Assembly: GCA_046733295.1 (NCBI GenBank) | Contig: JBKPOY010000026.1 | Coordinates: forward strand, 62,001 to 126,000 | Origin: 13-2-20CM-68-14 sp046733295 | GTDB taxonomy: Bacteria; Actinomycetota; Thermoleophilia; Gaiellales; Gaiellaceae | Length of the DNA stretch: 64,000 bases | Reading direction: 5' to 3' | Made by a program: the position numbers and the translations under genes | In this document: positions 43,296-51,013 of the stretch, piece after piece | Layout: every line of letters begins with the position of its first letter | Numbering within the stretch: the stretch's first letter is position 1 | Notes under the pieces: generated by a model | The model's database searches: none | What the model was told of the DNA's origin: nothing | The model's input: the letters and a program-made list of their open reading frames with translations, nothing else

Positions 43296-43366
43296 TTAGC
43301 GCGGGGGAAACCATGTTTCCCCCGCGGCAGCGGCGAGCCCGCGGCTCCGTCAGCCGCTTTCAGACG

Positions 43367-43372
43367 TAGCAT
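43367..43372 (+). promoter_or_regulatory. -10-like hexamer before the first APC-USP gene
   Basis: TAGCAT ends 6 nt before GTG 43379, with no ribosome-binding site between. Similar hexamers precede the second APC gene (TAAGCT 45445-45450) and the first TrkA gene (TAAGGT 47355-47360), each 6 nt from the start. Confidence 0.35.
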
Positions 43373-43378
43373 CCGCCC

Positions 43379-45277
43379 GTGCCCAGGAGGCGGCGCCAGC
43401 AGGGTCTTGAGCGGGTACTGGGCACGCCGGCCCTCTTCGCGACGGCGTATGGGAACGTCGGCTCGTCGATCTACTACGCGCTCGGGCTGGTCGCCGGCAT
43501 CGCGCTGGGCCTGACCCCGCTCGTCTTCGTCATCAGCGGCCTCATCTTCGCGGCGACCGCGGCGACCTACGCCGAGGGGACGGTGCGCTTCCCCGAAGCC
43601 GGCGGCTCCTCGAGCTTCGCCCGCCATGCCTTCAACGAGCTCGTCTCCTTCGGGGCGGCCTGGGCGCAGATGCTCAACTACGTCATCACGATCGCCATCT
43701 CGGCGTTCTTCGTGCCGCACTACCTCTCGATCTTCTGGAGCCCGCTCAAGGACAACCCCTGGGACATCGTCGGCGGCGCGATCGTGATCGTCCTGCTCGT
43801 CGTCCTGAACATCGTCGGGATCAAGGAGGCGGCGAACCTGAACATCTTCCTCGCCGTCGTCGACTTCGCGACGCAGCTGCTCCTCGTCCTGATCGGGTTC
43901 GCGCTGATCTTCAGCCCGCACATCGTCTTCTCGGAGAACATCCACTGGGGCGTCGCGCCTACGTGGTCGAGCTTCTTCCTCGCGATCCCGATCGCGATGA
44001 TCGCGTACACCGGGATCGAGACGGTCTCGAATCTCGCCGAGGAGGCGCGTGACCCGCCCCGGGACATCCCGCGGTCGATCTCGTGGGTCGCCGGCGCGGT
44101 CTTCGCGATCTACTTCACGCTCCCGCTGATCGCGCTGTCCGCGCTTCCGGTTCGCCGCATCGCTGGAGAGTACGAGACCCAGCTGGGACTCCCGCCCGAG
44201 CAGGGAGGGTTCGCGAACGATCCGGTTCTCGGTCTTGTCGAGCACCTCGGCCTCCACGGGACCCTGCTCGACGCGGCCAAGATCTACGTGGGCGTCCTCG
44301 CCGCGACGATCCTCCTCATCGCCACGAACGCAGGGGTGATCGGCGCCTCGCGCATCACCTACGCGATGGCGAGCCACCGACAGCTGCCCGAGGTCTTCCG
44401 ACGGCTGCACCCGCGCTTCAAGACACCGTGGCTGTCGCTCGTCGTCTTCGCGGGCATCGTCGCGATCGGGGTGCTGCTTCCGGGGGAGACCAATTTCCTG
44501 GGCGACATGTACGCGTTCGGGGCGATGCTCTCCTTCACGATCGCACACGCGGCGATCGTCGCCCTCCGGTACACCCGCCGCGAGCGGGAGATGCGCTTCC
44601 GCGCCCGGCCGAACCTGACGATCGGCGGCGTCAGCTGGCCGCTGTTCGCAATCCTCGGCGGCCTCGGCACCTCGGCGGCGTGGATCGTCGTCGTCGTCCA
44701 GAAGCCCGGAGCCCGCTGGGTCGGGCTCGGCTGGCTGGCGCTCGGCCTCATCGGGTACTCGGTCTACCGCCGCTACGTCGTCCATGCACCGATGACCGAG
44801 ACGCTCCGGGCGCCGATCCTGATCGGGCCGGCGATGGCGCTCGAGTACCGAAGCATCCTCGTCCCGGTGAAGCCGGGGCGCGAGGCCGAGTCGGAGGAGG
44901 CGATGGACTTCGCCTGCCGCCTGGCGACGGAGCGCGGCTCCACGATCGCGGCCGTCAGCGTCGTGGTCGTCCCGCTCGACCGGCCGCTGGACGCCGAGCT
45001 GCCGGACGAGGAGGATCGCGCGGACGAGGCCCTCGACGCGGCGGTCGCGATCGGCGAGCTCTACGGCGTCGACGTCGTCGCGCGTCTCCTCAGGGCCCGA
45101 AGCCCGGGGCGCGCAATCGTGCGCGAGGCCGAGCGCCGGCAAAGCGAGATCATCGTCGTCGGCGCGCCTCGGTGGGCGCGGCCGTCGCTCGCGCTCTTCA
45201 GCGAGACGGTGGACTACGTGCTGAAGCACGCGCCGTGCCGGGTGATGGTCGCGGCTCGGCCGCGGGTGGCGGCGTGA
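43379..45277 (+). CDS. APC family permease with C-terminal universal-stress domain
   Basis: A 632-residue transporter. Residues about 10-465 hold 12 membrane helices of the amino acid-polyamine-organocation fold, with GNVGSSIYYALG in helix 1 and AYTGIETVSNLAEEARDPPRDIPRS after helix 6, both typical. Residues about 485-625 form a cytoplasmic USP domain (YRSILVPVKPGREAESEEAMDFACRLA... IIVVGAPR). The USP lacks the GxxG-x9-G(S/T) ATP loop, so it is probably a nucleotide-free or other-ligand regulator. A related permease follows 180 bp downstream, and two TrkA-type genes follow that. Substrate may be an amino acid or, by analogy to KimA, potassium. Confidence 0.82.
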   Translation: MPRRRRQQGLERVLGTPALFATAYGNVGSSIYYALGLVAGIALGLTPLVFVISGLIFAATAATYAEGTVRFPEAGGSSSFARHAFNELVSFGAAWAQMLNYVITIAISAFFVPHYLSIFWSPLKDNPWDIVGGAIVIVLLVVLNIVGIKEAANLNIFLAVVDFATQLLLVLIGFALIFSPHIVFSENIHWGVAPTWSSFFLAIPIAMIAYTGIETVSNLAEEARDPPRDIPRSISWVAGAVFAIYFTLPLIALSALPVRRIAGEYETQLGLPPEQGGFANDPVLGLVEHLGLHGTLLDAAKIYVGVLAATILLIATNAGVIGASRITYAMASHRQLPEVFRRLHPRFKTPWLSLVVFAGIVAIGVLLPGETNFLGDMYAFGAMLSFTIAHAAIVALRYTRREREMRFRARPNLTIGGVSWPLFAILGGLGTSAAWIVVVVQKPGARWVGLGWLALGLIGYSVYRRYVVHAPMTETLRAPILIGPAMALEYRSILVPVKPGREAESEEAMDFACRLATERGSTIAAVSVVVVPLDRPLDAELPDEEDRADEALDAAVAIGELYGVDVVARLLRARSPGRAIVREAERRQSEIIVVGAPRWARPSLALFSETVDYVLKHAPCRVMVAARPRVAA

Positions 45278-45447
45278 ACGTCTACCGCGGCGCGACGGCG
45301 CTGTTCGCGCTCGTGTTCCTCGGCATCGGGATCGCGCTCGTCGTCGTCACTGCGCTGCGCGGCGGCGGTGCCTTCGGGTATGTGATGGGCATCCTGTTCG
45401 CAGCCCTCGGGGTGGGCCGGCTCTACCTCCTCCGCGGCCGAAAATAA
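45274..45447 (+). CDS. 57-residue two-TM membrane protein
   Basis: GTG 45274 overlaps the stop of the preceding permease (GTGA). It encodes a small hydrophobic protein with two membrane helices (about 8-28, LFALVFLGIGIALVVVTAL, and 34-51, YVMGILFAALGVGRLYLL) and a basic C-terminus (RGRK). Coupling to the permease suggests a small accessory subunit or regulator. I recognise no family. It ends 9 bp before the second permease gene. Confidence 0.55.
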   Translation: MNVYRGATALFALVFLGIGIALVVVTALRGGGAFGYVMGILFAALGVGRLYLLRGRK

Positions 45448-45456
45448 GCTTCGAGC

Positions 45457-47352
45457 ATGGCGCGCAAGCTTCCGCGTTTGCAACGGGTCCTGACGGGGCC
45501 CGCGCTGTTCTCGATCGCGTACGGCGAGATCGCCTCGTCGATCTACTTCGCGCTCGGGATCATCGCGTTCCACGCGCTCGGCCTCACTCCGGCCGTCCTG
45601 CTCGTCACCGGCGGGCTCTTCCTGCTCGTGACGCTCTCCTACGCGGAGGGAACTGCTGCGATCCGGGAGACCGGCGGCGCCGCGACGTTCGTCCGGATCG
45701 CCTTCAATGACCTCTGGGGCTTCGTCACCGGCTGGGTCCTCTTCCTCGACTACCTGATCGTCATCGCGCTGTCGGCGCTGTACGTACCGCACTACGCGGC
45801 CGGAGCTCTGTTCACCAGCGTCCGCAAGCCGTGGGACGTCGTCTTCGGCTGCTTCGTCATCGCGGGGATCGCCACGTATCGTCTGCTCCGGAACCGGCGT
45901 ATCTTCCGGTTCGCGCTCGTCGTGGCGATCGTCGACCTCGCGACCCAGCTGCTGCTCGTCTGCCTCGGGCTCGCGCTTCTGTTCTCGCCGGACGCGCTCA
46001 CCGAGGGAACCTCGCTCGGCACGCATCCCAGCTGGAGCTCGATCGCCTTCGCGCTGCCGCTTGCGATGCTCGCGTACACCGGGCTCGAAACCGTTGCGAA
46101 CCTGACGGAGGAGGCGCGCCGGCCGGGCAGGGACCTGCCGCGCAGCCTCTTCGGCGCCGTCGGCCTCGTCGTGGTTCTCTACGCGGCGATCGCCGTCGTC
46201 GGCCTCTCGGCGTTCCCGGCCGGCAAAGGCGGCACCGCCCTCGGCGGGGAGTGGGCGCGGGCGCCGCTGATGGGAATCGTCTCGAGCCTCCGCGAGCACC
46301 TACCCGACTTCCTCGGCGTCCCGCTGCAGATTTTCGTGGGTACCTCGGGCGCGCTGATCCTCGCCACCGCGGCGGCCACGTCGATAGCGGGCTTCGGGCG
46401 CCTCGCCTACTCGCTGGGCGAGCACGGCCAGCTGCCGCGTGTATTCGGTCGCCTCAGCCGCCGAACGATCGTCGCGCCGCAGTCGATCATCGCGGCCGCG
46501 ACGATCGCGATCCTCGGCCTGATCGCCACGAGCCCGCTCAAGCACCCGGTCTTCTTCCTGGCGAGCCTCTACAGCTTCGGGGTTCTGCTGGCGTTCACGG
46601 CGGCGCAGCTCGCAGTGGTCAAGCTGCGCTTCAGCCATCCTGAGAAGCGCCGCCCCTATCGCGTGCCGCTGAACATCGGCCGCGTGCCGGTGCCCTCCGC
46701 CGTCGGTGCCGTGCTGACCGCAATCGCCTGGGTGCTCGCCCTCGCGACGCACGAGGGCGCCCGGTACGGCGGCCCGGTCTGGCTGGCGGCCGGGTTGACG
46801 ATGTACTTCTTCCTCCGGCGCTCGAGGGGGGAGGGGATGCGCGAGCGGGTCGTCTCGCCGGACGAGCACCTGGGCCTGACCGAGGCGGTGTACTCGCGGA
46901 TCCTCGTGCCGATGAAGCTCGGGCCGATCGGCGAGGAGATGGTGGCGACCGCCGTCAAGCTTGGGCAGGAGTCGGGCGCGGGGGTCTATGCGTTGCACGT
47001 GATCCGCGTGCCGATGGACAAGCCGCTCGAGGCAGTCCTGATGGAAGAGGAGGAGCGCGCCGCCGCGTCGCTCGCCGAGGCGCAGATTCTCGGTGCCGAC
47101 CACGGCGTCAAGGTGCACGGCGAGACCGTCCGGACCCGGTCGATCGGCGAGGCGATCGTCAAGCATGCCGAGCAGGAAGGCGTCGACCTGATCGTCGTGG
47201 GGTCCTCGCCCCGGTGGCGGCGGCAGTCGAAATTCTTCTCGCCCACGGTCGAGTACGTTTTGAAGAAGGCACCGTGCGAGGTGCTCGTCGTCGCCTTCCC
47301 GCAAGGCGTGCTCGAGGACGAGGCAGAGGAGGCTGTGTTCTCGACGGCGTGA
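45457..47352 (+). CDS. APC family permease with C-terminal universal-stress domain (second copy)
   Basis: A 631-residue paralog of the preceding permease, with the same opening (LTGPALFSIAYGEIASSIYFALG), 12 helices, AYTGLETVANLTEEARRPGRDLPRS and a USP domain from about residue 485 (YSRILVPMKLGPIGEEMVATAVKLG... LIVVGSSPRWRRQSKFFS). The USP again lacks the ATP-binding glycine loop, though it keeps VGSS. The duplication is old, since the sequences differ throughout. It ends 14 bp before the first TrkA gene, suggesting cooperation with the NAD-binding proteins that follow. Confidence 0.82.
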   Translation: MARKLPRLQRVLTGPALFSIAYGEIASSIYFALGIIAFHALGLTPAVLLVTGGLFLLVTLSYAEGTAAIRETGGAATFVRIAFNDLWGFVTGWVLFLDYLIVIALSALYVPHYAAGALFTSVRKPWDVVFGCFVIAGIATYRLLRNRRIFRFALVVAIVDLATQLLLVCLGLALLFSPDALTEGTSLGTHPSWSSIAFALPLAMLAYTGLETVANLTEEARRPGRDLPRSLFGAVGLVVVLYAAIAVVGLSAFPAGKGGTALGGEWARAPLMGIVSSLREHLPDFLGVPLQIFVGTSGALILATAAATSIAGFGRLAYSLGEHGQLPRVFGRLSRRTIVAPQSIIAAATIAILGLIATSPLKHPVFFLASLYSFGVLLAFTAAQLAVVKLRFSHPEKRRPYRVPLNIGRVPVPSAVGAVLTAIAWVLALATHEGARYGGPVWLAAGLTMYFFLRRSRGEGMRERVVSPDEHLGLTEAVYSRILVPMKLGPIGEEMVATAVKLGQESGAGVYALHVIRVPMDKPLEAVLMEEEERAAASLAEAQILGADHGVKVHGETVRTRSIGEAIVKHAEQEGVDLIVVGSSPRWRRQSKFFSPTVEYVLKKAPCEVLVVAFPQGVLEDEAEEAVFSTA

Positions 47353-47366
47353 GCTAAGGTGAGATC

Positions 47367-47798
47367 GTGAAGGCGCTCGTGATCGGCTGCGGCCGTGTGG
47401 GGTCGAACGTCGCGCTCCAGCTGGCCGAGGAAGGCTGGGAGGTCACCGCCGTCGACGAGAAGGAAGAGGCTCTCGGTCGGCTCGGCGAATCCTGGCGGGG
47501 CGGGTTCGTGCTGGGCCACGGCATGGATGTCGACGTCCTGCGGGCCGCTGGGATCGAGGATGCGGACGCCGTGGTCGTCTCGACCGACGGCGACAACACG
47601 AACATCGTCATCGCTCAGGTCGCCATGAAGCGGTTCGACAACCAGTGCGTCGTCGTCCGCGTGCTCGATCCCGCGCGCGCCGACTTCTACCGGGAGCTCG
47701 GACTGCGCACGATCTGCCCGACGAAGACGGCGATCAATGATCTGCTCGACGCGGCACGGGCGTGCGAGGTCAGGCCGGTCGAGCCAGTCAGTCCCTAG
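47367..47798 (+). CDS. TrkA-N (RCK) domain protein, single-domain
   Basis: A 143-residue protein consisting of one RCK/TrkA-N Rossmann domain: ALVIGCGRVGSNVALQLAEEGWEV (about 3-26), VVVSTDGDNTNIVIAQVA and VVRVLDPARADFYRELGL. The C-terminal TrkA-C ligand domain is absent, so it must pair with another subunit, most likely the full-length protein encoded next (3 bp later). RCK subunits regulate K+ channels and Trk/Ktr transporters through NAD(H) or nucleotide binding. No TrkH/KtrB channel gene lies in the window. Confidence 0.85.
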   Translation: MKALVIGCGRVGSNVALQLAEEGWEVTAVDEKEEALGRLGESWRGGFVLGHGMDVDVLRAAGIEDADAVVVSTDGDNTNIVIAQVAMKRFDNQCVVVRVLDPARADFYRELGLRTICPTKTAINDLLDAARACEVRPVEPVSP

Positions 47799-47801
47799 AG
47801 C

Positions 47802-48470
47802 GTGTACGTCCTGATCGCAGGCGGCGGGAAGATCGGCGCGAACCTCGCGCGGAGCCTGCTGCGCGACGGCCACGGCCACGAGGTGACGCTGATCGAGCAG
47901 CGCCGCGACCGCTACGACCAGCTCGAGCACGAGTTCGAGCACCAGGTGCAGATGGGCGACGCGACCGAGATCCACGTGCTCGAGCGAGCCGGGATCGCGC
48001 GTCCGCCCGACGTCGTCACCGCCGTGACCGGCGACGACGAGGACAACCTGATCATCTGCCAGCTCGCGCGTGAGAAGTACGGCGCCGAGAAGGTCGTCGC
48101 CCGCGTCAACGACCCGCGCAACCAGGCGCACTTCGACCTGCTCGGGATTTCCGCCACGGTCTCGGCGACCGCCAGCATCATGGCCCTGATCGAGCACGAG
48201 GTCCCCGAGCACGACCTCATCCACCTGCTCGAGCTGCGGCGGGAGAACCTCGAGATCGTCGAGGTGCAGATCGACAAGAAGGCGCCCGCCGCGGGGAAGA
48301 CGGTGGAGAAGCTGAAGCTGCCCGAGGGCTCGCGGCTGATCTCGATCACGCGTGACGGCAAGTCGGAGATCGCGATCGGCTCGACCGAGCTTCAGCCCGG
48401 AGACCAGGTGCTCGCGATCCTCCAGCCTGGGAAGGAGGACGAGCTCCGGCGCGTCCTCCTGCACAGTTGA
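47802..48470 (+). CDS. TrkA family potassium uptake regulator
   Basis: A 222-residue RCK protein with TrkA-N (about 1-130: VLIAGGGKIGANLARSLL, VVTAVTGDDEDNLIICQLAREKYGAEKVVARVNDPRN) and TrkA-C (about 140-220: LEIVEVQIDKKAPAAGKTVEKLKLPEGSRLISI... LQPGDQVLAIL). The layout is that of KtrA/TrkA. GTG 47802 is close to the preceding single-domain gene; the two probably form a hetero-oligomeric gating ring. Partners could be the adjacent APC-USP permeases, which would be novel, or a channel encoded elsewhere. Confidence 0.88.
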   Translation: MYVLIAGGGKIGANLARSLLRDGHGHEVTLIEQRRDRYDQLEHEFEHQVQMGDATEIHVLERAGIARPPDVVTAVTGDDEDNLIICQLAREKYGAEKVVARVNDPRNQAHFDLLGISATVSATASIMALIEHEVPEHDLIHLLELRRENLEIVEVQIDKKAPAAGKTVEKLKLPEGSRLISITRDGKSEIAIGSTELQPGDQVLAILQPGKEDELRRVLLHS

Positions 48471-48511
48471 CCGAGGCCAACTCTCGGGCCGAGCCGGCGT
48501 CACACAGAACG

Positions 48512-49606
48512 ATGCGCCCCGTGCGAACGTCCCTCGTGCTGATCGGCGCGTGCGTCGCGCTGGCCCTCGCGGCCTCGTTCGCGCACGGTGAGCCGAATCG
48601 GGCGCGTTACACGTTCCAGCGGGTGGCCTCCGGCTTGTCGGAGCCGGTCTACCTCGCACAGCCGAAAAGCGAGCGGGGCCGTCTGTACGTCGTCGAGCGG
48701 GCCGGGCGGATCGTCACCCTTGCCAACGGCCGGCGAACCACGTTCCTCGACGTCCGGAACCGCGTCGAGAGTGGCTACACCGAACAGGGCCTCCTCTCGG
48801 TGGCGTTCCACCCGCGCTACGGCAAGAACCACCGCTTCTTCGTCTACTACACGAACCGCGTAGGCGACATCGAGGTCGACGCGTTCCGCTCGCGCCGCGG
48901 CCGCGCTCTGGTGTCTTCGCGTCGGACTCTGCTCGTGGTGCCGCATCGCACGAACGACAACCACGACGGAGGACAGCTCCAGTTCGGGCCCGACGGCCTG
49001 CTCTATACGGGCACGGGCGACGGCGGCTCGGGCGGCGATCCGCCGAACAACGCCCAGAACCTCTCCCGCCGGCTGGGGAAGCTGCTGCGGATCAACGTCG
49101 ACCGCGGCGGCCGCTGGCGGATCGCGGCCTATGGCCTCAGGAACCCCTGGCGCTTTTCGTTCGACCGAGCCAACGGCGACCTCTACATCGGCGACGTCGG
49201 CCAGAACCAGTACGAGGAGATCGACTACCGGCCCCGCCGCGGCCTCGCGTCGCTCGTCAACTACGGCTGGTCTGCATACGAGGGCAACTCCAGGTTCACG
49301 CCGTCGCGCCTGAATCGCCGCGGCACCCTCGTGCGCCCGGTGGAGGTCTACAGCCACGACGACGGGTGCTCGGTGACGGGTGGTTACGTCTACCGTGGCC
49401 GCGCCGTGCCGTCCGCACACGGGCGCTACTTCTACGGCGACTACTGCAGCGGCAACATGTGGAGCTTCCGGGTCTCGGGCGGCAAGGCCGTCGACAACCG
49501 CCGTGAGCCGTTCCGGATCGGCAGCCTCTCCTCGTTCGGCGAGACTGCCGCCGGCGAGCTCTACGCCGTCTCGCTCGACGGCGTGCTCTACCGGCTGGCC
49601 CGCTAG
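48512..49606 (+). CDS. secreted PQQ-dependent sugar dehydrogenase-like protein
   Basis: A 364-residue exported beta-propeller. ATG 48512 is preferred over TTG 48467 because a signal peptide starts there (MRPVRTSLVLIGACVALALAASFAHG). The propeller shows GLSEPVYLAQP, EQGLLSVAFHPRYGKNHRFFVYYT, HDGGQLQFGPDGLLYTGTGDGGSGGDP, YGLRNPWRFSFD, YIGDVGQNQYEEID and the late SVTGGYVYRG, the glucose/sorbosone dehydrogenase (GSDH/HHIP-like) pattern with the catalytic His in NDNHDGG. Soluble aldose dehydrogenases of this type oxidise sugars with PQQ. PQQ synthesis genes are not in the window, so the cofactor may come from outside or from elsewhere in the genome. Confidence 0.85.
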   Translation: MRPVRTSLVLIGACVALALAASFAHGEPNRARYTFQRVASGLSEPVYLAQPKSERGRLYVVERAGRIVTLANGRRTTFLDVRNRVESGYTEQGLLSVAFHPRYGKNHRFFVYYTNRVGDIEVDAFRSRRGRALVSSRRTLLVVPHRTNDNHDGGQLQFGPDGLLYTGTGDGGSGGDPPNNAQNLSRRLGKLLRINVDRGGRWRIAAYGLRNPWRFSFDRANGDLYIGDVGQNQYEEIDYRPRRGLASLVNYGWSAYEGNSRFTPSRLNRRGTLVRPVEVYSHDDGCSVTGGYVYRGRAVPSAHGRYFYGDYCSGNMWSFRVSGGKAVDNRREPFRIGSLSSFGETAAGELYAVSLDGVLYRLAR

Positions 49607-49827
49607 CCCGCGCGGCGGCGGCGCACCTGCGGGCCCTGCTGGCCGAGGGCGGCGTAGGCGAGCGCCTGGAGCGACTCGTTCAGATTGCGGAGCTCGTGCG
49701 CCATCCGCGCAAAGCCCTCGGAATGGTCGAGGCGCTTGTTCATGACGTGGATCTCCTCGACGAGCCTGTCCAGCCGCTCGAGCAGCGCATCCAGTTGGCG
49801 GTCGTCGAGCTGTTTCTCGTGGGGCAC
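49603..49827 (-). CDS. small coiled-coil protein, unknown function
   Basis: A 74-residue, mostly helical protein. The core DDRQLDALLERLDRLVEEIHVMNKRLDHSEGFARMAHELRNLNESLQALAY has heptad-like spacing of hydrophobic residues, so a coiled coil is likely. GTG 49827 is preceded on the minus strand by a perfect-looking -10 TAGAAT ending 7 nt upstream. It converges with the sugar dehydrogenase (4-bp overlap) and lies 10 bp downstream of the VanZ gene on the same strand. No family recognised. Confidence 0.5.
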   Translation of the reverse strand: MPHEKQLDDRQLDALLERLDRLVEEIHVMNKRLDHSEGFARMAHELRNLNESLQALAYAALGQQGPQVRRRRAG

Positions 49828-49837
49828 GGCCTCGATT

Positions 49838-50185
49838 CTACGGTTGCCAGCGTCGCGCTCGTTGGAAAACCAGGATGCCGAGCAGGACACCGGCCGAGTC
49901 GATGGCGACGTCGACGGGCGAGCCGTGGCGGCCGCCGACGAAGTGCTGATGAACCTCGTCGCTCACCGCGTAGGCGACGCCGGCGAGGAACGCGGGTGCC
50001 TCGCGGCCGAGGGCGCGCAGAAGCAGCGCCCCGAGGATCGCGTACTCGAGCGTGTGGGCGCACTTGCGCAGAATCGTGTCCCAGATGCCCAACCCGGTGC
50101 CGAGGCCGGGTATGGACGAGAAGGCGAAGATGACGGCCGCCCAGACGACGACCGGCAGCCAGGCCGACGCTCGCGATGCCGTCAC
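49838..50185 (-). CDS. VanZ family protein
   Basis: A 115-residue membrane protein with three to four helices. The VanZ core is present: VIFAFSSIPGLG, then DTILRKCAHTLEYAILGALLLRAL, and SDEVHQHFVGGRHGSPVDVAIDSAGVLLG, with the conserved His/Asp pattern of the family. VanZ proteins give low-level teicoplanin resistance in Enterococcus, but most members have an unknown cell-envelope function. It diverges from the cobalamin-riboswitch operon. Confidence 0.85.
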   Translation of the reverse strand: MTASRASAWLPVVVWAAVIFAFSSIPGLGTGLGIWDTILRKCAHTLEYAILGALLLRALGREAPAFLAGVAYAVSDEVHQHFVGGRHGSPVDVAIDSAGVLLGILVFQRARRWQP

Positions 50186-50197
50186 GGGAAGGGATGC

Positions 50198-50203
50198 TAG
50201 TCT
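50198..50203 (+). promoter_or_regulatory. extended -10 of the riboswitch operon
   Basis: TAGTCT with TGC just upstream (an extended TGn-type -10) stands immediately before the cobalamin riboswitch. No clear -35 is present. Transcription would begin at about 50210, at the 5' edge of the RNA element. Confidence 0.45.
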
Positions 50204-50209
50204 CGGCCG

Positions 50210-50365
50210 AAAGCAAAGGCGCGCGGTCAGGGAACCCGGTGTGAGTCCGGGACGGTCCCGCCGCTGTGAGGGGAGACGCTCCTCCGCCGAGATGCCACTG
50301 GCGGTTGCCGGGAAGGCGGCGGACGAGGGAGCCCCGAGTCAGAAGACCTGCCGCCCGCCTCACCC
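50210..50365 (+). ncRNA. cobalamin (AdoCbl-type) riboswitch
   Basis: The conserved cobalamin-riboswitch elements follow in the correct order: GGTGTGAGTCCGGGACGGTCCCGCC-like core at about 50238-50262 with CTGTGAG, the GCCACTGG block (50294-50301), GGGAAGGCGGCGGA (50310-50323), and the B12-box end AGTCAGAAGACCTGCC (50337-50352). The gene start with AAGGAGG (50379-50385) lies 25 nt downstream. CCTC at 50371 can pair with GAGG of that ribosome-binding site, and no terminator with a U-run is present, so control is probably translational. High cobalamin should switch the operon off. Confidence 0.93.
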
Positions 50366-50389
50366 GAACCCCTCGCGGAAGGAGGATTC

Positions 50390-51013
50390 GTGTCTCGACG
50401 CTCTCTCGCTGTTCTCGCGGCACTGGCCGCGCTCATCGTCGTCGTCCTCGTCCTCGTCCCAACCGCCCTCGCCGCCCGCGTCCACGTGCGCGTCGAGGGC
50501 AAGACCCAGACGATCTTCGGCGCCACGGAGCCGACGCTCTCGGTCAAGGCCAATGCGATCGACGCCCTCGATGCGGCCAGTCTTGCCGGCGAGTTCTTCT
50601 ACCACCTCACGGTGACGGGCTTCGGCCCGTACGTCGACCAGATCGGCAGGTATCCGGCGGGCGGCTCCGACGGCTGGGTCTTCAAGGTGAACGGCGTCCT
50701 GCCTCCGGTCGGCGCCGACGCCGTGCAGCTGAAGGACGGCGACACCGTTCTCTGGTTCTGGGCGACGTTCAGCGGGCCGGCAGGACCCTTGACCCTCGAG
50801 GTCGAGAACTCGCTCGTGCGCGGAAAGCGGTGCTTCTTCGCGACCGGGCGGAACGACGCGGGGCGCGCGTCCCGCGTCCGCAATGTCGTGTTCGTCCTGA
50901 ACGGCCGCCGGGTCGGCTCTCGCACCGGCTTCATCTGTGCGAAGGCCGGCCGCTACACCGTGCGGGTGACGAAGGCCGGCGCGGTTCGCTCGCGCCTCTA
51001 CGCGGGCCGGTGA
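50390..51013 (+). CDS. secreted DUF4430 (transcobalamin beta-domain-like) protein
   Basis: A 207-residue exported protein. The signal peptide (about 5-29) ends PTALAARV. The mature N-terminal region has a beta-rich VHVRVEGKTQTIFG segment. The DUF4430 core is at about 65-125 (FFYHLTVTGFGPYVDQIGRYPAGGSDGWVFKVNGVLPPVGADAVQLKDGDTVLWFWA), with the W-F-K-V-N-G and L-K-D-G-D-T-V-L-W landmarks. The last 60 residues form an extra beta domain with a cysteine pair. DUF4430 corresponds to the beta domain of transcobalamin and intrinsic factor. It is first behind the B12 riboswitch with a strong ribosome-binding site, so corrinoid binding is a fair inference. Confidence 0.8.
   Translation: MSRRSLAVLAALAALIVVVLVLVPTALAARVHVRVEGKTQTIFGATEPTLSVKANAIDALDAASLAGEFFYHLTVTGFGPYVDQIGRYPAGGSDGWVFKVNGVLPPVGADAVQLKDGDTVLWFWATFSGPAGPLTLEVENSLVRGKRCFFATGRNDAGRASRVRNVVFVLNGRRVGSRTGFICAKAGRYTVRVTKAGAVRSRLYAGR

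Noticed and set aside
43292..45229. 645-codon open frame antisense to the first APC permease
   Set aside because: Asp/Arg/Glu-rich low-complexity translation, while the sense strand shows 12 helices and a USP domain.
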